This document shows positions 26,045-34,233 of a DNA stretch of 58,414 nucleotides, one piece after another (position 1 is the first letter of the stretch; every line of letters begins with the position of its first letter). Under the pieces are notes generated by a model. That model was not told the origin of the DNA and searched no databases. It was given only the letters and a program-made list of their open reading frames with translations. The stretch spans positions 1 to 58,414 of the forward strand of contig NZ_JAFG01000017.1 in assembly GCF_000519305.1 (NCBI RefSeq), in the 5' to 3' direction. The position numbers and the translations under genes are program-made. The stretch is from Mesorhizobium ciceri WSM4083 (lineage in GTDB: Bacteria; Pseudomonadota; Alphaproteobacteria; Rhizobiales; Rhizobiaceae).

Positions 26045-27582
26045 GGAACAGCCATGCGCGCGTCGAAGAGTTCGCGCAACACCGGCACCAGCGCCAGAGG
26101 CAGATCCTCGGCGATCAGACCGGGTCCGAACCGGCTGCCTGCTTCGGCGTGCAGCCACACCGCCGCACAGGTACCCTCGAAGGGCGGCATGCCTTGCGCC
26201 AGCAGACCGGCAATGATGCCCGACAGCACATCGCCTGACCCGGCTGTGGCCAGCCATGGCGCGCCGTTGGAATTGATCGCCGCTTTGCCATCGGGAACAG
26301 CGATCACCGTGTCGGCGCCCTTGTAGACGATGACGGCATTGGCCCGCGCGGCGGCCGCTCGCGCCTTGGCCAGCTTCGACAGGGTTTTGTCGCCAGCGAT
26401 ATCGGGGAACAGCCGGCCGAATTCACCGTCATGCGGTGTCATCACCAACGCCGGAGCGTTCGGCTGACGGGCGGCTTCGAACAGCGCCGAGGGCTGATGG
26501 GCCAGAGAGGTGATGGCGTCCGCGTCCAGCACGATCGCAGCGTGGCTTGGGGCTGCCTCGTTGCGTGCACCATCCGCAAAGACCTTGATCAGCTGCAGGG
26601 CGAAATCGCCCACCTTGGGCTTTGGCCCGAGCCCCGGTCCGAACACCAGCGCCTCGGGATGGCGCGCCGTCAGAAATTCCTGCACCTCCTCGAGCGAGCC
26701 CGCCTCGCGCAGCATGATCGAGGTCAGGTGCGTCGCGTTCACCTGCATGGCATTGCCAGGCGACAGCACGGTGACCGCCCCTGCCCCGCTTCTCGCGGCG
26801 GCCATCGCCGACAGCCGCGCCGCGCCGGTAGCACTGGGACCGCCGGAAAAGACGCCGACATGGCCGCGCTTGTATTTATGCGCGTCCACCGCAGGCACCG
26901 GAAATTCCCGCAACCACAGGTCCGGCACATTCTCGAAGGTCGACACAGCGAGCTGGGCGATGATGCCGTCGCCGATGCCGATATCGGCGAGCACGATTTC
27001 ACCGCATTGCCCGCGCCCCGGCAGCAGCAAGTGGCCGGGCTTTTTCCGGGCGAAGGTGACGGTGAGCTCGGCGCGAAACGCCCTGCTCAATATTTCGCCG
27101 CTGGCTCCCGAAACGCCCGACGGCAAGTCGATCGCGACCACAGGCAGGCGCAAGGCTGTCACTGTATCGACGGCTTTCGCGGCATCGCCGGACAGCGGCT
27201 TGGACAGCCCTGCCCCATAGAGCGCGTCGATCACGATCGAGCCAGACTCGGCGTCGAAATCGGACAGCGGCCGGGGCTTGATCTGGCATTCCGCGGCGGC
27301 GAGCGCCGCATCGCTTTGCGGCCTTGGCGCTCCGGATGACCAGATCGTTGTGCCGACGCCGCTGGCGGCCAGGATGCGGGCAACGACATAGCCATCGCCG
27401 CCATTGTTGCCGGGACCGCACAGCACATGGACATGCGGCGCTGCGGGATAACGCTTGAGAATCTCAGCCGCGACCGCTTCACCAGCGCGCCGCATCAGGC
27501 CGATGCCGTCGGTTGGGCCAGCGGCAATCGTCAGCCGATCGGCCTCGCTCATTTCGGCCGGGGAAAGAAGTTCGTTGCTCAT
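26041..27582 (-). CDS. nnr: Bifunctional NAD(P)HX epimerase / ADP-dependent dehydratase
   Basis: The 513-residue fusion repairs damaged nicotinamide cofactors: an N-terminal YjeF-type epimerase interconverts R- and S-NAD(P)HX and a C-terminal ribokinase-like domain dehydrates S-NAD(P)HX using ADP. Visible motifs are CGPGNNGGDGYVVAR and DALYGAGL in the first half, and MTPHDGEFGRLFPD and ATAGSGDVLSGIIAGLL in the second. Length and order match E. coli Nnr. Its stop overlaps the start of the exported CxxCH protein, so the two share a message. Confidence 0.95.
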   Translation of the reverse strand: MSNELLSPAEMSEADRLTIAAGPTDGIGLMRRAGEAVAAEILKRYPAAPHVHVLCGPGNNGGDGYVVARILAASGVGTTIWSSGAPRPQSDAALAAAECQIKPRPLSDFDAESGSIVIDALYGAGLSKPLSGDAAKAVDTVTALRLPVVAIDLPSGVSGASGEILSRAFRAELTVTFARKKPGHLLLPGRGQCGEIVLADIGIGDGIIAQLAVSTFENVPDLWLREFPVPAVDAHKYKRGHVGVFSGGPSATGAARLSAMAAARSGAGAVTVLSPGNAMQVNATHLTSIMLREAGSLEEVQEFLTARHPEALVFGPGLGPKPKVGDFALQLIKVFADGARNEAAPSHAAIVLDADAITSLAHQPSALFEAARQPNAPALVMTPHDGEFGRLFPDIAGDKTLSKLAKARAAAARANAVIVYKGADTVIAVPDGKAAINSNGAPWLATAGSGDVLSGIIAGLLAQGMPPFEGTCAAVWLHAEAGSRFGPGLIAEDLPLALVPVLRELFDARMAVP

Positions 27583-27862
27583 GGATTGCCGATCCGCATG
27601 CTATCAAGCATTGTCCAATTTCGATCCCAAGCAAACAAGGGGGAGTTGCCGAGATCTGCAGCCATAACGTCGGCACGAAGGCATCGCGGGCAGAAAATTG
27701 CCTGAGGGATAGGCGATATGCCTGATTTTTGTGCGGACGTGGGTGCTGGCGCTGTGTAGGCTCTGGCAGCCCATGCCGCTTCCGGTGCAGTGAATGGCGT
27801 GAATTTGCATCCCGGTGCGGCGCGGCTTTGAAATCTTATGAGACCGCTTCGAATCCGCTGAA
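27583..27862. other. Region upstream of glnB without a gene
   Basis: This stretch lies between the divergent nnr and glnB genes, apart from the sigma-54 site that follows it. I looked for an NtrC palindrome of the TGCAC-N7-GTGCA kind and found only weak partial matches, so none is annotated. Confidence 0.4.
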
Positions 27863-27880
27863 TTGGCACAGTTCGTGCTT
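27863..27880 (+). promoter_or_regulatory. Candidate sigma-54 promoter of glnB-glnA
   Basis: TTGGCACAGTTCGTGCTT has GG and GC separated by exactly 10 bases, as required for the -24/-12 elements. The first box TTGGCAC is perfect and the second (GTGCT for TTGCT) has one change. It predicts a start of transcription about 50 bases before the glnB ATG. RpoN-dependent glnBA transcription is known in rhizobia. Confidence 0.7.
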
Positions 27881-27940
27881 GATGGAGGCGCAAGCGGGGG
27901 GTCACAACCCGTTTTTTTGGCAGTGGAGGCCACTTTTTAC

Positions 27941-28279
27941 ATGAAAAAGATCGAAGCGATCATCAAGCCATTCAAGCTGGACGAAGTGAAGGAAGCGCTT
28001 CAGGAAGCCGGACTGCAAGGCATCACTGTCACCGAAGCAAAAGGCTTCGGTCGTCAGAAGGGCCATACGGAACTCTATCGCGGCGCCGAATATGTCGTCG
28101 ATTTCCTGCCCAAGGTGAAGATCGAGGTCGTGCTTGGCGACGACGCGGTCGAAGGCGCGATCGAGGCCATCCGCAAGGCGGCCCAGACCGGCCGTATTGG
28201 CGACGGCAAGATCTTCGTCTCCAATATCGAGGAAGTCGTGCGGATACGCACCGGCGAAACGGGCATGGACGCGGTCTGA
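27941..28279 (+). CDS. glnB: Nitrogen regulatory protein P-II
   Basis: The 112-residue PII trimer subunit senses 2-oxoglutarate and ATP/ADP and reports glutamine status through uridylylation. It has the T-loop with the modified Tyr51 in YRGAEY, the B-loop TGRIGDGKIF, and the C-loop end RIRTGETGMDAV. I call it glnB rather than glnK because glnA follows 65 bases downstream and no amtB is present. GGAGG precedes the ATG at a slightly long spacing. It likely forms a transcript with glnA under the -24/-12 promoter upstream. Confidence 0.97.
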   Translation: MKKIEAIIKPFKLDEVKEALQEAGLQGITVTEAKGFGRQKGHTELYRGAEYVVDFLPKVKIEVVLGDDAVEGAIEAIRKAAQTGRIGDGKIFVSNIEEVVRIRTGETGMDAV

Positions 28280-28344
28280 ACCGACCGCCCCATCCTCCTG
28301 AAAACGTCATCATCAAAAAAAGTCATCACACAGGGATACATGAC

Positions 28345-29754
28345 ATGACGACAGCCAAAGACATCATGAAGCAGATCAAGGACAACGACGTGAAATTCGT
28401 CGACCTGCGCTTCACAGACCCGAAGGGCAAGCTGCAACACGTGACGATGGATGTCATCGAGGTCGAGGAAGACATGTTCGCCGATGGCGTGATGTTCGAC
28501 GGCTCGTCGATTGCCGGTTGGAAGGCCATCAATGAGTCCGACATGGTGCTGATGCCCGACCCGGAAACGGTTCACATGGATCCGTTCTTCGCCCAGTCGA
28601 CCATGGTCATCCTGTGCGACATCCTCGATCCGGTTTCGGGTGAATCCTACAACCGCGATCCGCGCGGCACGGCCAAGAAGGCCGAGGCCTACATGAAGGC
28701 CGAAGGCATCGGCGACACCATCTATGTCGGCCCGGAAGCCGAATTCTTCGTCTTCGACGACGTGAAGTACAAGGCCGATCCCTACAACACCGGTTTCAAG
28801 CTCGACTCCACGGAACTGCCGTCGAACGACGACACCGACTACGAGACCGGCAATCTCGGCCACCGTCCGCGCGTCAAGGGCGGCTACTTCCCGGTGCCGC
28901 CGATCGACAGCGCGCAGGACATGCGCTCGGAAATGCTGACCGTGCTCGCCGAGATGGGCGTGCGCGTCGAAAAGCATCACCATGAGGTGGCGGCGGCCCA
29001 GCACGAACTCGGCATCAAGTTCGACGCACTGGTGCGCAACGCCGACAAGATGCTGATCTACAAATATGTCGTCCACCAGGTCGCCAATGCCTATGGCAAG
29101 ACGGCGACCTTCATGCCGAAGCCGATCTTCGGCGACAACGGCTCGGGCATGCACGTCCACATGTCGATCTGGAAGAACGGCAAGCCGACCTTCGCCGGCA
29201 ATGAATATGCCGGTCTGTCGGAAAGCTGCCTGTTCTTCATCGGCGGCGTCATCAAGCATGCCAAGGCGATCAACGCCTTCACCAACCCGCTGACCAATTC
29301 CTACAAGCGCCTGGTGCCGGGTTACGAAGCGCCGGTTCTGCTCGCCTATTCGGCGCGCAACCGCTCGGCGTCCTGCCGTATCCCGTTCGGCTCGTCGCCG
29401 AAGGCCAAGCGCGTCGAGGTCCGCTTCCCCGATCCGGGCGCGAACCCCTACCTCGCCTTCTCCGCGCTGCTGATGGCCGGCCTCGACGGCATCAAGAACA
29501 AGATCCATCCCGGCCAGCCGATGGACAAGGATCTCTACGACCTGCCGCCGAAGGAGCTGAAGAAGATCCCGACCGTCTGCGGCTCGCTGCGCGAAGCCCT
29601 GCAAAGCCTCGACAAGGACCGCGGCTTCCTGAAAGCCGGCGGCGTCTTCGACGACGACCAGATCGACAGCTACATCGAGCTGAAGATGGCCGAGGTGATG
29701 CGCTTCGAAATGACCCCGCATCCGGTCGAATACGACATGTACTACTCCGTCTGA
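28345..29754 (+). CDS. glnA: Glutamine synthetase type I
   Basis: The 469-residue dodecameric enzyme joins ammonia to glutamate with ATP. It has MFDGSSIAGW, the VGPEAEFFVFD metal motif, and NGSGMHVHMSIWK. The adenylylation tyrosine Tyr398 in DLYDLP is intact, so activity should be controlled by GlnE, which itself responds to PII. The gene directly follows glnB. A perfect terminator hairpin stands after it. A second glutamine synthetase of a different type, glnII, lies 0.75 kb further on in the opposite orientation. Confidence 0.98.
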   Translation: MTTAKDIMKQIKDNDVKFVDLRFTDPKGKLQHVTMDVIEVEEDMFADGVMFDGSSIAGWKAINESDMVLMPDPETVHMDPFFAQSTMVILCDILDPVSGESYNRDPRGTAKKAEAYMKAEGIGDTIYVGPEAEFFVFDDVKYKADPYNTGFKLDSTELPSNDDTDYETGNLGHRPRVKGGYFPVPPIDSAQDMRSEMLTVLAEMGVRVEKHHHEVAAAQHELGIKFDALVRNADKMLIYKYVVHQVANAYGKTATFMPKPIFGDNGSGMHVHMSIWKNGKPTFAGNEYAGLSESCLFFIGGVIKHAKAINAFTNPLTNSYKRLVPGYEAPVLLAYSARNRSASCRIPFGSSPKAKRVEVRFPDPGANPYLAFSALLMAGLDGIKNKIHPGQPMDKDLYDLPPKELKKIPTVCGSLREALQSLDKDRGFLKAGGVFDDDQIDSYIELKMAEVMRFEMTPHPVEYDMYYSV

Positions 29755-29790
29755 GATTTCAGTCTCAGTCCAAGATTAGCTATAATTCTC

Positions 29791-29827
29791 AAAGCCCTTG
29801 AAAGACTCCCTCTTTCAAGGGCTTTTT
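29791..29827 (+). terminator. Rho-independent terminator of glnA
   Basis: AAAGCCCTTGAAAGA (29791-29805) pairs perfectly with TCTTTCAAGGGCTTT (29811-29825), loop CTCCC, and the T-run continues. The stem is 15 bp. Confidence 0.95.
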
Positions 29828-30444
29828 GCTGTGCTCCAATAGGAATTGCCAGCCGACCGGCATGTCTCCACGCGCGGCAGTCGCGCATGGACAGCCGTAT
29901 CCGCCTTTCGTCTTCGACGATCATACGATGCCTGGATTCTTGGACCCACGGTCCATCGGAGCGGCCGGCTTGAGCGCATCGGTCCGGTGACTTCAATCAC
30001 AACTCGGCGGTGTTCGGTAGATGATCAAGGGAGGCCGCTCGGTCGCCAACGTCGGAGCCAGGAGCGAGCGGAGCACTGTCTCAGGCTACAGTGACCGCTC
30101 GTCCGGCGCCCACGCCAATGCCGCCGTTCAAGAAAACCCCGCCCGTCCGAACAGCATTGCGTGACGTAACCCCAAGGCCTGCGAATACGCATGCCGCGGC
30201 GTGATCTGTCAACGCCGCCAGCCGGGCCGCGAATGACCGATTCTGCTGTATGAACAGATGCTTATGGAAGGTCCATTGCCCCGGATAAGGGCTGGAAAAA
30301 GGCGCTTTTCCGGGCTTTATAGCGAGTGATCGCCGGAGGCTCACACGGCTGCGGTCAGAACTCCCGGGCGATTTGCGACCGCGTGAATTCCCTGACTTTT
30401 TCTGGGTATGTTTCCCCAGGGATGCAGTCAGCCGGGTAACGGCC
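29828..30444. other. Gap between glnA and glnII, no convincing gene
   Basis: Open frames on both strands here have no recognisable product and no good ribosome site. One long imperfect hairpin lies at 30066-30102: CGAGCGG and CACTGT pair with ACAGTG and CCGCTCG across a small bulge. A second short hairpin, GGAAAA/TTTTCC, is near 30295. A small RNA is possible but not shown. Confidence 0.5.
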
Positions 30445-30477
30445 AAAAAAGAACCCCGGCGCGAACACCGGGGTTCT
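30445..30477 (-). terminator. Rho-independent terminator of glnII
   Basis: On the minus strand AGAACCCCGG pairs with CCGGGGTTCT (plus positions 30468-30477 and 30450-30459), followed by a run of T (plus 30445-30450 all A). Confidence 0.9.
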
Positions 30478-30499
30478 CCTGTCATACAGTTCGAAACAC

Positions 30500-31540
30500 T
30501 TACGCGGCGGCCGAAACCTGGGCGCTTGCCGGAACCGAAGCGATCGTCTTCAGGATCTGCGAGGCGATCTGGTAGGGGTCGCCCTGCGAATTCGGACGGC
30601 GGTCTTCCAGATAACCCTTGTAGTCGCCCTTGATGAAGGAATGCGGCACGCGGATCGAGGCGCCACGGTCGGCAATGCCATAGCTGAACCGGTTCCACGG
30701 CGCTGTCTCGTGCTTGCCGGTCAAACGCTTGTCGTTGTCCGGGCCGTAGACGGCGATGTGATCCATCAGGTTCTTGTCGAAGGCCGCCATCAGCGCTTCG
30801 AAATAGGCCTTGCCGCCGACTTCGCGCATATAGGCGGTCGAGAAGTTGGCGTGCATGCCCGAGCCGTTCCAGTCGGTGTCGCCGAGCGGCTTGCAGTGGT
30901 ATTCGATGTCGATGCCGTATTTCTCGGTCAGGCGCTGCATGAGGTAGCGGGCCATCCACATCTGGTCGGCGGCTTTCTTGGAGCCCTTGCCGAAAATCTG
31001 GAATTCCCACTGGCCCTTGGCAACTTCGGCGTTGATGCCTTCGTGGTTGATGCCGGCGGCAAGGCAAAGGTCGAGATGCTCCTCGACGATCTGGCGCGCG
31101 ACGGAGCCGACATTGGAATAGCCGACGCCGGTGTAGTACGGGCCCTGGGGTGCGGGATAGCCGCTCTCGGGGAAGCCGAGCGGGCGACCGTCCTTGTAGA
31201 AGAAATATTCCTGCTCGAAGCCGAACCAGGCGCCTTCATCATCGAGGATGGTGGCGCGCTTGTTGGAGGCATGCGGCGTGACGCCATCGGGCATCATGAC
31301 TTCGCACATGACCAGCACGCCGTTGGTGCGGGCGGGATCGGGATAGACCGCGACCGGCTTCAGCACGCAATCGGAGCTGTGCCCTTCGGCCTGCTGGGTC
31401 GAGGAACCATCGAAGCCCCACAGCGGCAGCTGCTCGAGATCAGGGAATTCGGCGAATTCCTTGATCTGCGTCTTGCCGCGAAGGTTGGGGACCGGGGTAT
31501 ATCCATCGAGCCAGATATACTCGAGCTTGTATTTCGTCAT
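30500..31540 (-). CDS. glnII: Glutamine synthetase type II (eukaryote-type)
   Basis: The 346-residue protein is far shorter than GSI. It has the GSII opening KLEYIWLDGY, then LPLWGFDGSSTQQAEG, WFGFEQEYFF, GINAEVAKGQWEFQ, GSGMHANFS and a late HETAPWNRFSYG. GSII is octameric or decameric, lacks the adenylylation tyrosine and is controlled mainly at transcription. That agrees with the sigma-54 promoter and NtrC palindrome upstream. The start is ATG 31540, eight codons inside the open frame, at the family's usual N-terminus. Confidence 0.97.
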   Translation of the reverse strand: MTKYKLEYIWLDGYTPVPNLRGKTQIKEFAEFPDLEQLPLWGFDGSSTQQAEGHSSDCVLKPVAVYPDPARTNGVLVMCEVMMPDGVTPHASNKRATILDDEGAWFGFEQEYFFYKDGRPLGFPESGYPAPQGPYYTGVGYSNVGSVARQIVEEHLDLCLAAGINHEGINAEVAKGQWEFQIFGKGSKKAADQMWMARYLMQRLTEKYGIDIEYHCKPLGDTDWNGSGMHANFSTAYMREVGGKAYFEALMAAFDKNLMDHIAVYGPDNDKRLTGKHETAPWNRFSYGIADRGASIRVPHSFIKGDYKGYLEDRRPNSQGDPYQIASQILKTIASVPASAQVSAAA

Positions 31541-31626
31541 TCTAACCTCTCGTTGCTTGATCACCGAACACTGAACGGCGTCGACATGCGTCTGCCTTCA
31601 GCAGCCGGCCTGCCGCATTCTTAAAA

Positions 31627-31642
31627 TGCAATTCGTGTGCCA
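31627..31642 (-). promoter_or_regulatory. Sigma-54 promoter of glnII
   Basis: On the minus strand TGGCACACGAATTGCA matches the consensus TGGCAC-N5-TTGCA completely, with GG and GC 10 bases apart. The implied start point is roughly 75 bases before the glnII ATG. Confidence 0.88.
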
Positions 31643-31736
31643 TTCTTGGTGTGGAGGGTGCGGCAAAATTGACCCGGTATCCACTCGAAGTCAGTGAGCC
31701 ACCTAAGCGATGCGTTCGGATCAATCACAGTCGTTC

Positions 31737-31757
31737 TTTGCACAAATAGTGTGCAAA
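31737..31757. promoter_or_regulatory. NtrC-type enhancer palindrome
   Basis: TTTGCAC and GTGCAAA are perfect inverted arms around AAATAGT, giving TGCAC-N7-GTGCA, the NtrC binding pattern. It lies about 100 bases upstream of the -24 box of glnII and about 100 bases before the divergent DUF2735 gene. Confidence 0.8.
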
Positions 31758-31856
31758 TGCTGATCTTTTCATAGGCATATTGCCTAACTTGATTGCAGAC
31801 CTTATCTTCGGACCAAGTTGAATCGAAAAGGTTCGGCGGAAGAAAGGAACCCGGCA

Positions 31857-32054
31857 ATGGAAATCATTTCCACACGACCGTCGGCCAAAATTTTGATGTT
31901 CCCGGCGGCAGCGCGCCTCTCTGCCTCAAATTTGAGCGGAAAGGCTAAGTTTGCGGCAGAGCTTGCCTCACTGCGTGGTGCCCGCGCGGATTTCGGCGAC
32001 GGCTGGTACCATGAGGCAGCCATCGAGGATGAGGCCCGGGGCCGCAAGAGCTGA
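31857..32054 (+). CDS. DUF2735 small protein
   Basis: The 65-residue product begins MEIISTRPSAKILMFPAAAR and ends with a DFGDGWYHEAAIEDEARGRK tail. The short N-terminal strand and the W-Y-H-(E/D)-A-A-I segment match DUF2735, a Rhizobiales family of unknown function. I chose ATG 31857, preceded by AGAAAGGAA, over a start 13 codons earlier. The gene is divergent from glnII, with the NtrC palindrome between them, so nitrogen control is plausible although I see no -24/-12 sequence facing it. Confidence 0.78.
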   Translation: MEIISTRPSAKILMFPAAARLSASNLSGKAKFAAELASLRGARADFGDGWYHEAAIEDEARGRKS

Positions 32055-32092
32055 CACAAAGGGGCAGCAGCCCTCGCCGACGAATTGGTCTG

Positions 32093-32136
32093 AAAAGAAA
32101 AACCCCGGCGCGATTGCTCGCGCCGGGGTTTCTTTT
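32093..32136. terminator. Bidirectional terminator between DUF2735 gene and transporter
   Basis: AAACCCCGGCGCGA (32100-32113) pairs perfectly with TCGCGCCGGGGTTT (32118-32131), loop TTGC, with A-rich sequence before and T-rich sequence after. It separates two convergent genes. Confidence 0.92.
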
Positions 32137-32151
32137 GAACGCCGGGGCTGC

Positions 32152-34041
32152 CTACTCTTTGGCGTGCAGGTCGGTGCCGAGCGTGTCCTTGACGAAGATC
32201 ATGCCGATGACCAGCGTTATCGCCGCGATAACCACCGGGTACCAAAGGCCATAGTAGATGTCGCCCTTGTAGGCGCTGAGCGCGAACACGGTTGCCGGCA
32301 GCAGGCCGCCGAACCAGCCATTGCCGATGTGATAGGGCAGCGACATGCCGGTGTAGCGAATGCGGGTTGGGAACATCTCGACCAGAATCGCCGCGATCGG
32401 CCCGTAGACCATGGTCACGAACAGCACCAGGATGAACAGGATGCCGATCGTCATTGGCCAGTTCACTGCTGCAGGATCGGCGAACATGGCGAACGCGCCG
32501 CCGCCTGGAATGTTGTAGACGGTGACTTCGGGTGCGCCCGCTGCCTCATCGGTGGTCAGCAGCTTGTCCTTGACCGCCTGGTCGATCGGCACCGTCGCCT
32601 TTTCACCGGCACGGATGGCAGCGGCGTCCAGCTTCAGTTCCGGGTTGGCGGCAACAAACGCATCGAGCTTCTGGTCCGCAACCTTGGCTGCCGCGCGCTT
32701 CAGCGGATAGCCGCCGTCCTGCAGCGACATATTGACGGCCTTGATGAAGGCGGTTTCCTTGGCCTTGGCCTGATCACCGGCGGCGATGGCGTCATAGGAC
32801 TCGACCGTCTCGTTGCCGATCTTGACAGATGCGGGTGTGCCGGCGGCGGCCGTCGACACGACGTCATAGGGAACCGAGTTCTTGGTCAGGAACGAGGTCG
32901 CGATATCGCAGGATGTCGTGAACTTCGCGGTACCCACCGGATTGAACTGGAACTTGCAATCTCCAGGTGCTGCCGTCACCGTCGCCCGCGTGTTCTGCTG
33001 GGCTGTGGCAAGCGCCGGATTGGCAGCCCAGGTCAGTGCCTTGAACAGCGGGAAGGTGCATACAATCGCTAAGGCAAGGCCCGCCATGATGATCGGCTTG
33101 CGGCCGATCTTGTCGGAGAGCCAGCCGAAGACGACGAAGAAGATCGAACCGACTGCCAGGGCGATCGCGATCATGATGTTGACCGACTGCGCGTCGACCT
33201 TGAGCACGTTGGTCAAGAAGAACAGCGCGTAGAACTGGCCGTTATACCAGACCACGGCCTGACCGGCGGTGAGGCCGAGCAGCGCCAGCAGTGCGATCTT
33301 GGCATTCTTCCATTGACCGAAGGCTTCCGTCAGCGGGGCCTTGGAGCCCTTGCCCTCATCCTTCATGCGCTGGAAGGTCGGCGATTCGGAAAGCGAAAGC
33401 CGGATCCAGATCGAGATGCCGAGCAGCAGGAAAGACACGATGAACGGAATACGCCAACCCCAGGCAGCATAGTTTTCCTTGCTCAATGAAGCCTGTACGA
33501 TCAGGATCACAACCAGCGACAGGAACAGGCCCAGCGTCGCCGTGGTCTGGATCCACGAGGTGTAGTAGCCGCGTCGGTTGTCCGGCGCATGTTCAGCGAC
33601 GTAAGTGGCCGCGCCGCCATATTCGCCACCCAGTGCCAGGCCCTGCAGCATGCGCAGGATGATCAGGATCACCGGAGCGGCGATGCCCAAAGTGGCATAG
33701 CCGGGCAGCAAGCCGACCAGGAAGGTCGACAGGCCCATGATCGTCATGGTGACGAGGAAGGTATATTTACGGCCGACAAGGTCACCGATGCGGCCGAATA
33801 GCAGTGCGCCGAACGGGCGCACAAGGAAGCCTGCGGCGAAAGCCAGCAGCGCGAAGATATTGCGGGTCGCTTCCGGGATGGCTGGACTGAAAAAGGTCGA
33901 ACCAATGAACACTGCCAGCGAGCCGTAGAGATAGAAATCATACCATTCGAAAACGGTGCCGAGCGAGGAAGCGAAGATGACTTTCTTCTCCTCCCGCGTC
34001 ATGCCGCGGCTTGCTCCGCCGGCGGTCGATGCTATTGCCAT
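32152..34041 (-). CDS. MFS transporter of the metabolite:H+ symporter type with a large loop insert
   Basis: The 629-residue transporter resembles the MHS family (sugar, osmolyte and dicarboxylate symporters). It has FEWYDFYLYGSLAVF at helix 1, RIGDLVGRK (84-92) and LSDKIGRKP (308-316), the two half-signatures, and RMLQGLALGGEYGGAA. Between helices 8 and 9, residues about 340-528 form a hydrophilic insert with two cysteines (362 and 378), expected on the periplasmic side. Family members normally have about 430-450 residues. The substrate is not identifiable from sequence. Confidence 0.85.
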   Translation of the reverse strand: MAIASTAGGASRGMTREEKKVIFASSLGTVFEWYDFYLYGSLAVFIGSTFFSPAIPEATRNIFALLAFAAGFLVRPFGALLFGRIGDLVGRKYTFLVTMTIMGLSTFLVGLLPGYATLGIAAPVILIILRMLQGLALGGEYGGAATYVAEHAPDNRRGYYTSWIQTTATLGLFLSLVVILIVQASLSKENYAAWGWRIPFIVSFLLLGISIWIRLSLSESPTFQRMKDEGKGSKAPLTEAFGQWKNAKIALLALLGLTAGQAVVWYNGQFYALFFLTNVLKVDAQSVNIMIAIALAVGSIFFVVFGWLSDKIGRKPIIMAGLALAIVCTFPLFKALTWAANPALATAQQNTRATVTAAPGDCKFQFNPVGTAKFTTSCDIATSFLTKNSVPYDVVSTAAAGTPASVKIGNETVESYDAIAAGDQAKAKETAFIKAVNMSLQDGGYPLKRAAAKVADQKLDAFVAANPELKLDAAAIRAGEKATVPIDQAVKDKLLTTDEAAGAPEVTVYNIPGGGAFAMFADPAAVNWPMTIGILFILVLFVTMVYGPIAAILVEMFPTRIRYTGMSLPYHIGNGWFGGLLPATVFALSAYKGDIYYGLWYPVVIAAITLVIGMIFVKDTLGTDLHAKE

Positions 34042-34233
34042 TGCGTTATCCTCCCGTGAGACCCGTTCTCAGTGCTGCGCGACACCGTCCGCGTTCTCCT
34101 CCGAGCACGGACTCAACGACAGCCATTCGGGAAAAATGACAGAAAGCGCCCGCCAAAGGCAGCGCGTCTTTGGGATTATGACTTTGGTATTAGGTGCGCT
34201 GCGGGATGAAACCGGGCGAGCTGGGAAACGCCC

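Noticed and set aside
26045..26257. 71-residue N-terminal extension of the CxxCH protein
   Set aside because: It lies wholly inside nnr, and a good signal peptide starts at 26044.
27700..27830. NtrC sites upstream of glnB
   Set aside because: Only weak matches such as TGCAG-N7-CGTGA; neither half-site is intact.
29846..30094. Small open frame between glnA and glnII as a gene
   Set aside because: No ribosome site or recognisable product; composition looks non-coding.
30081..31067. Minus-strand open frame overlapping the end of glnII
   Set aside because: Half of it is another reading frame of glnII and the rest has no family features.
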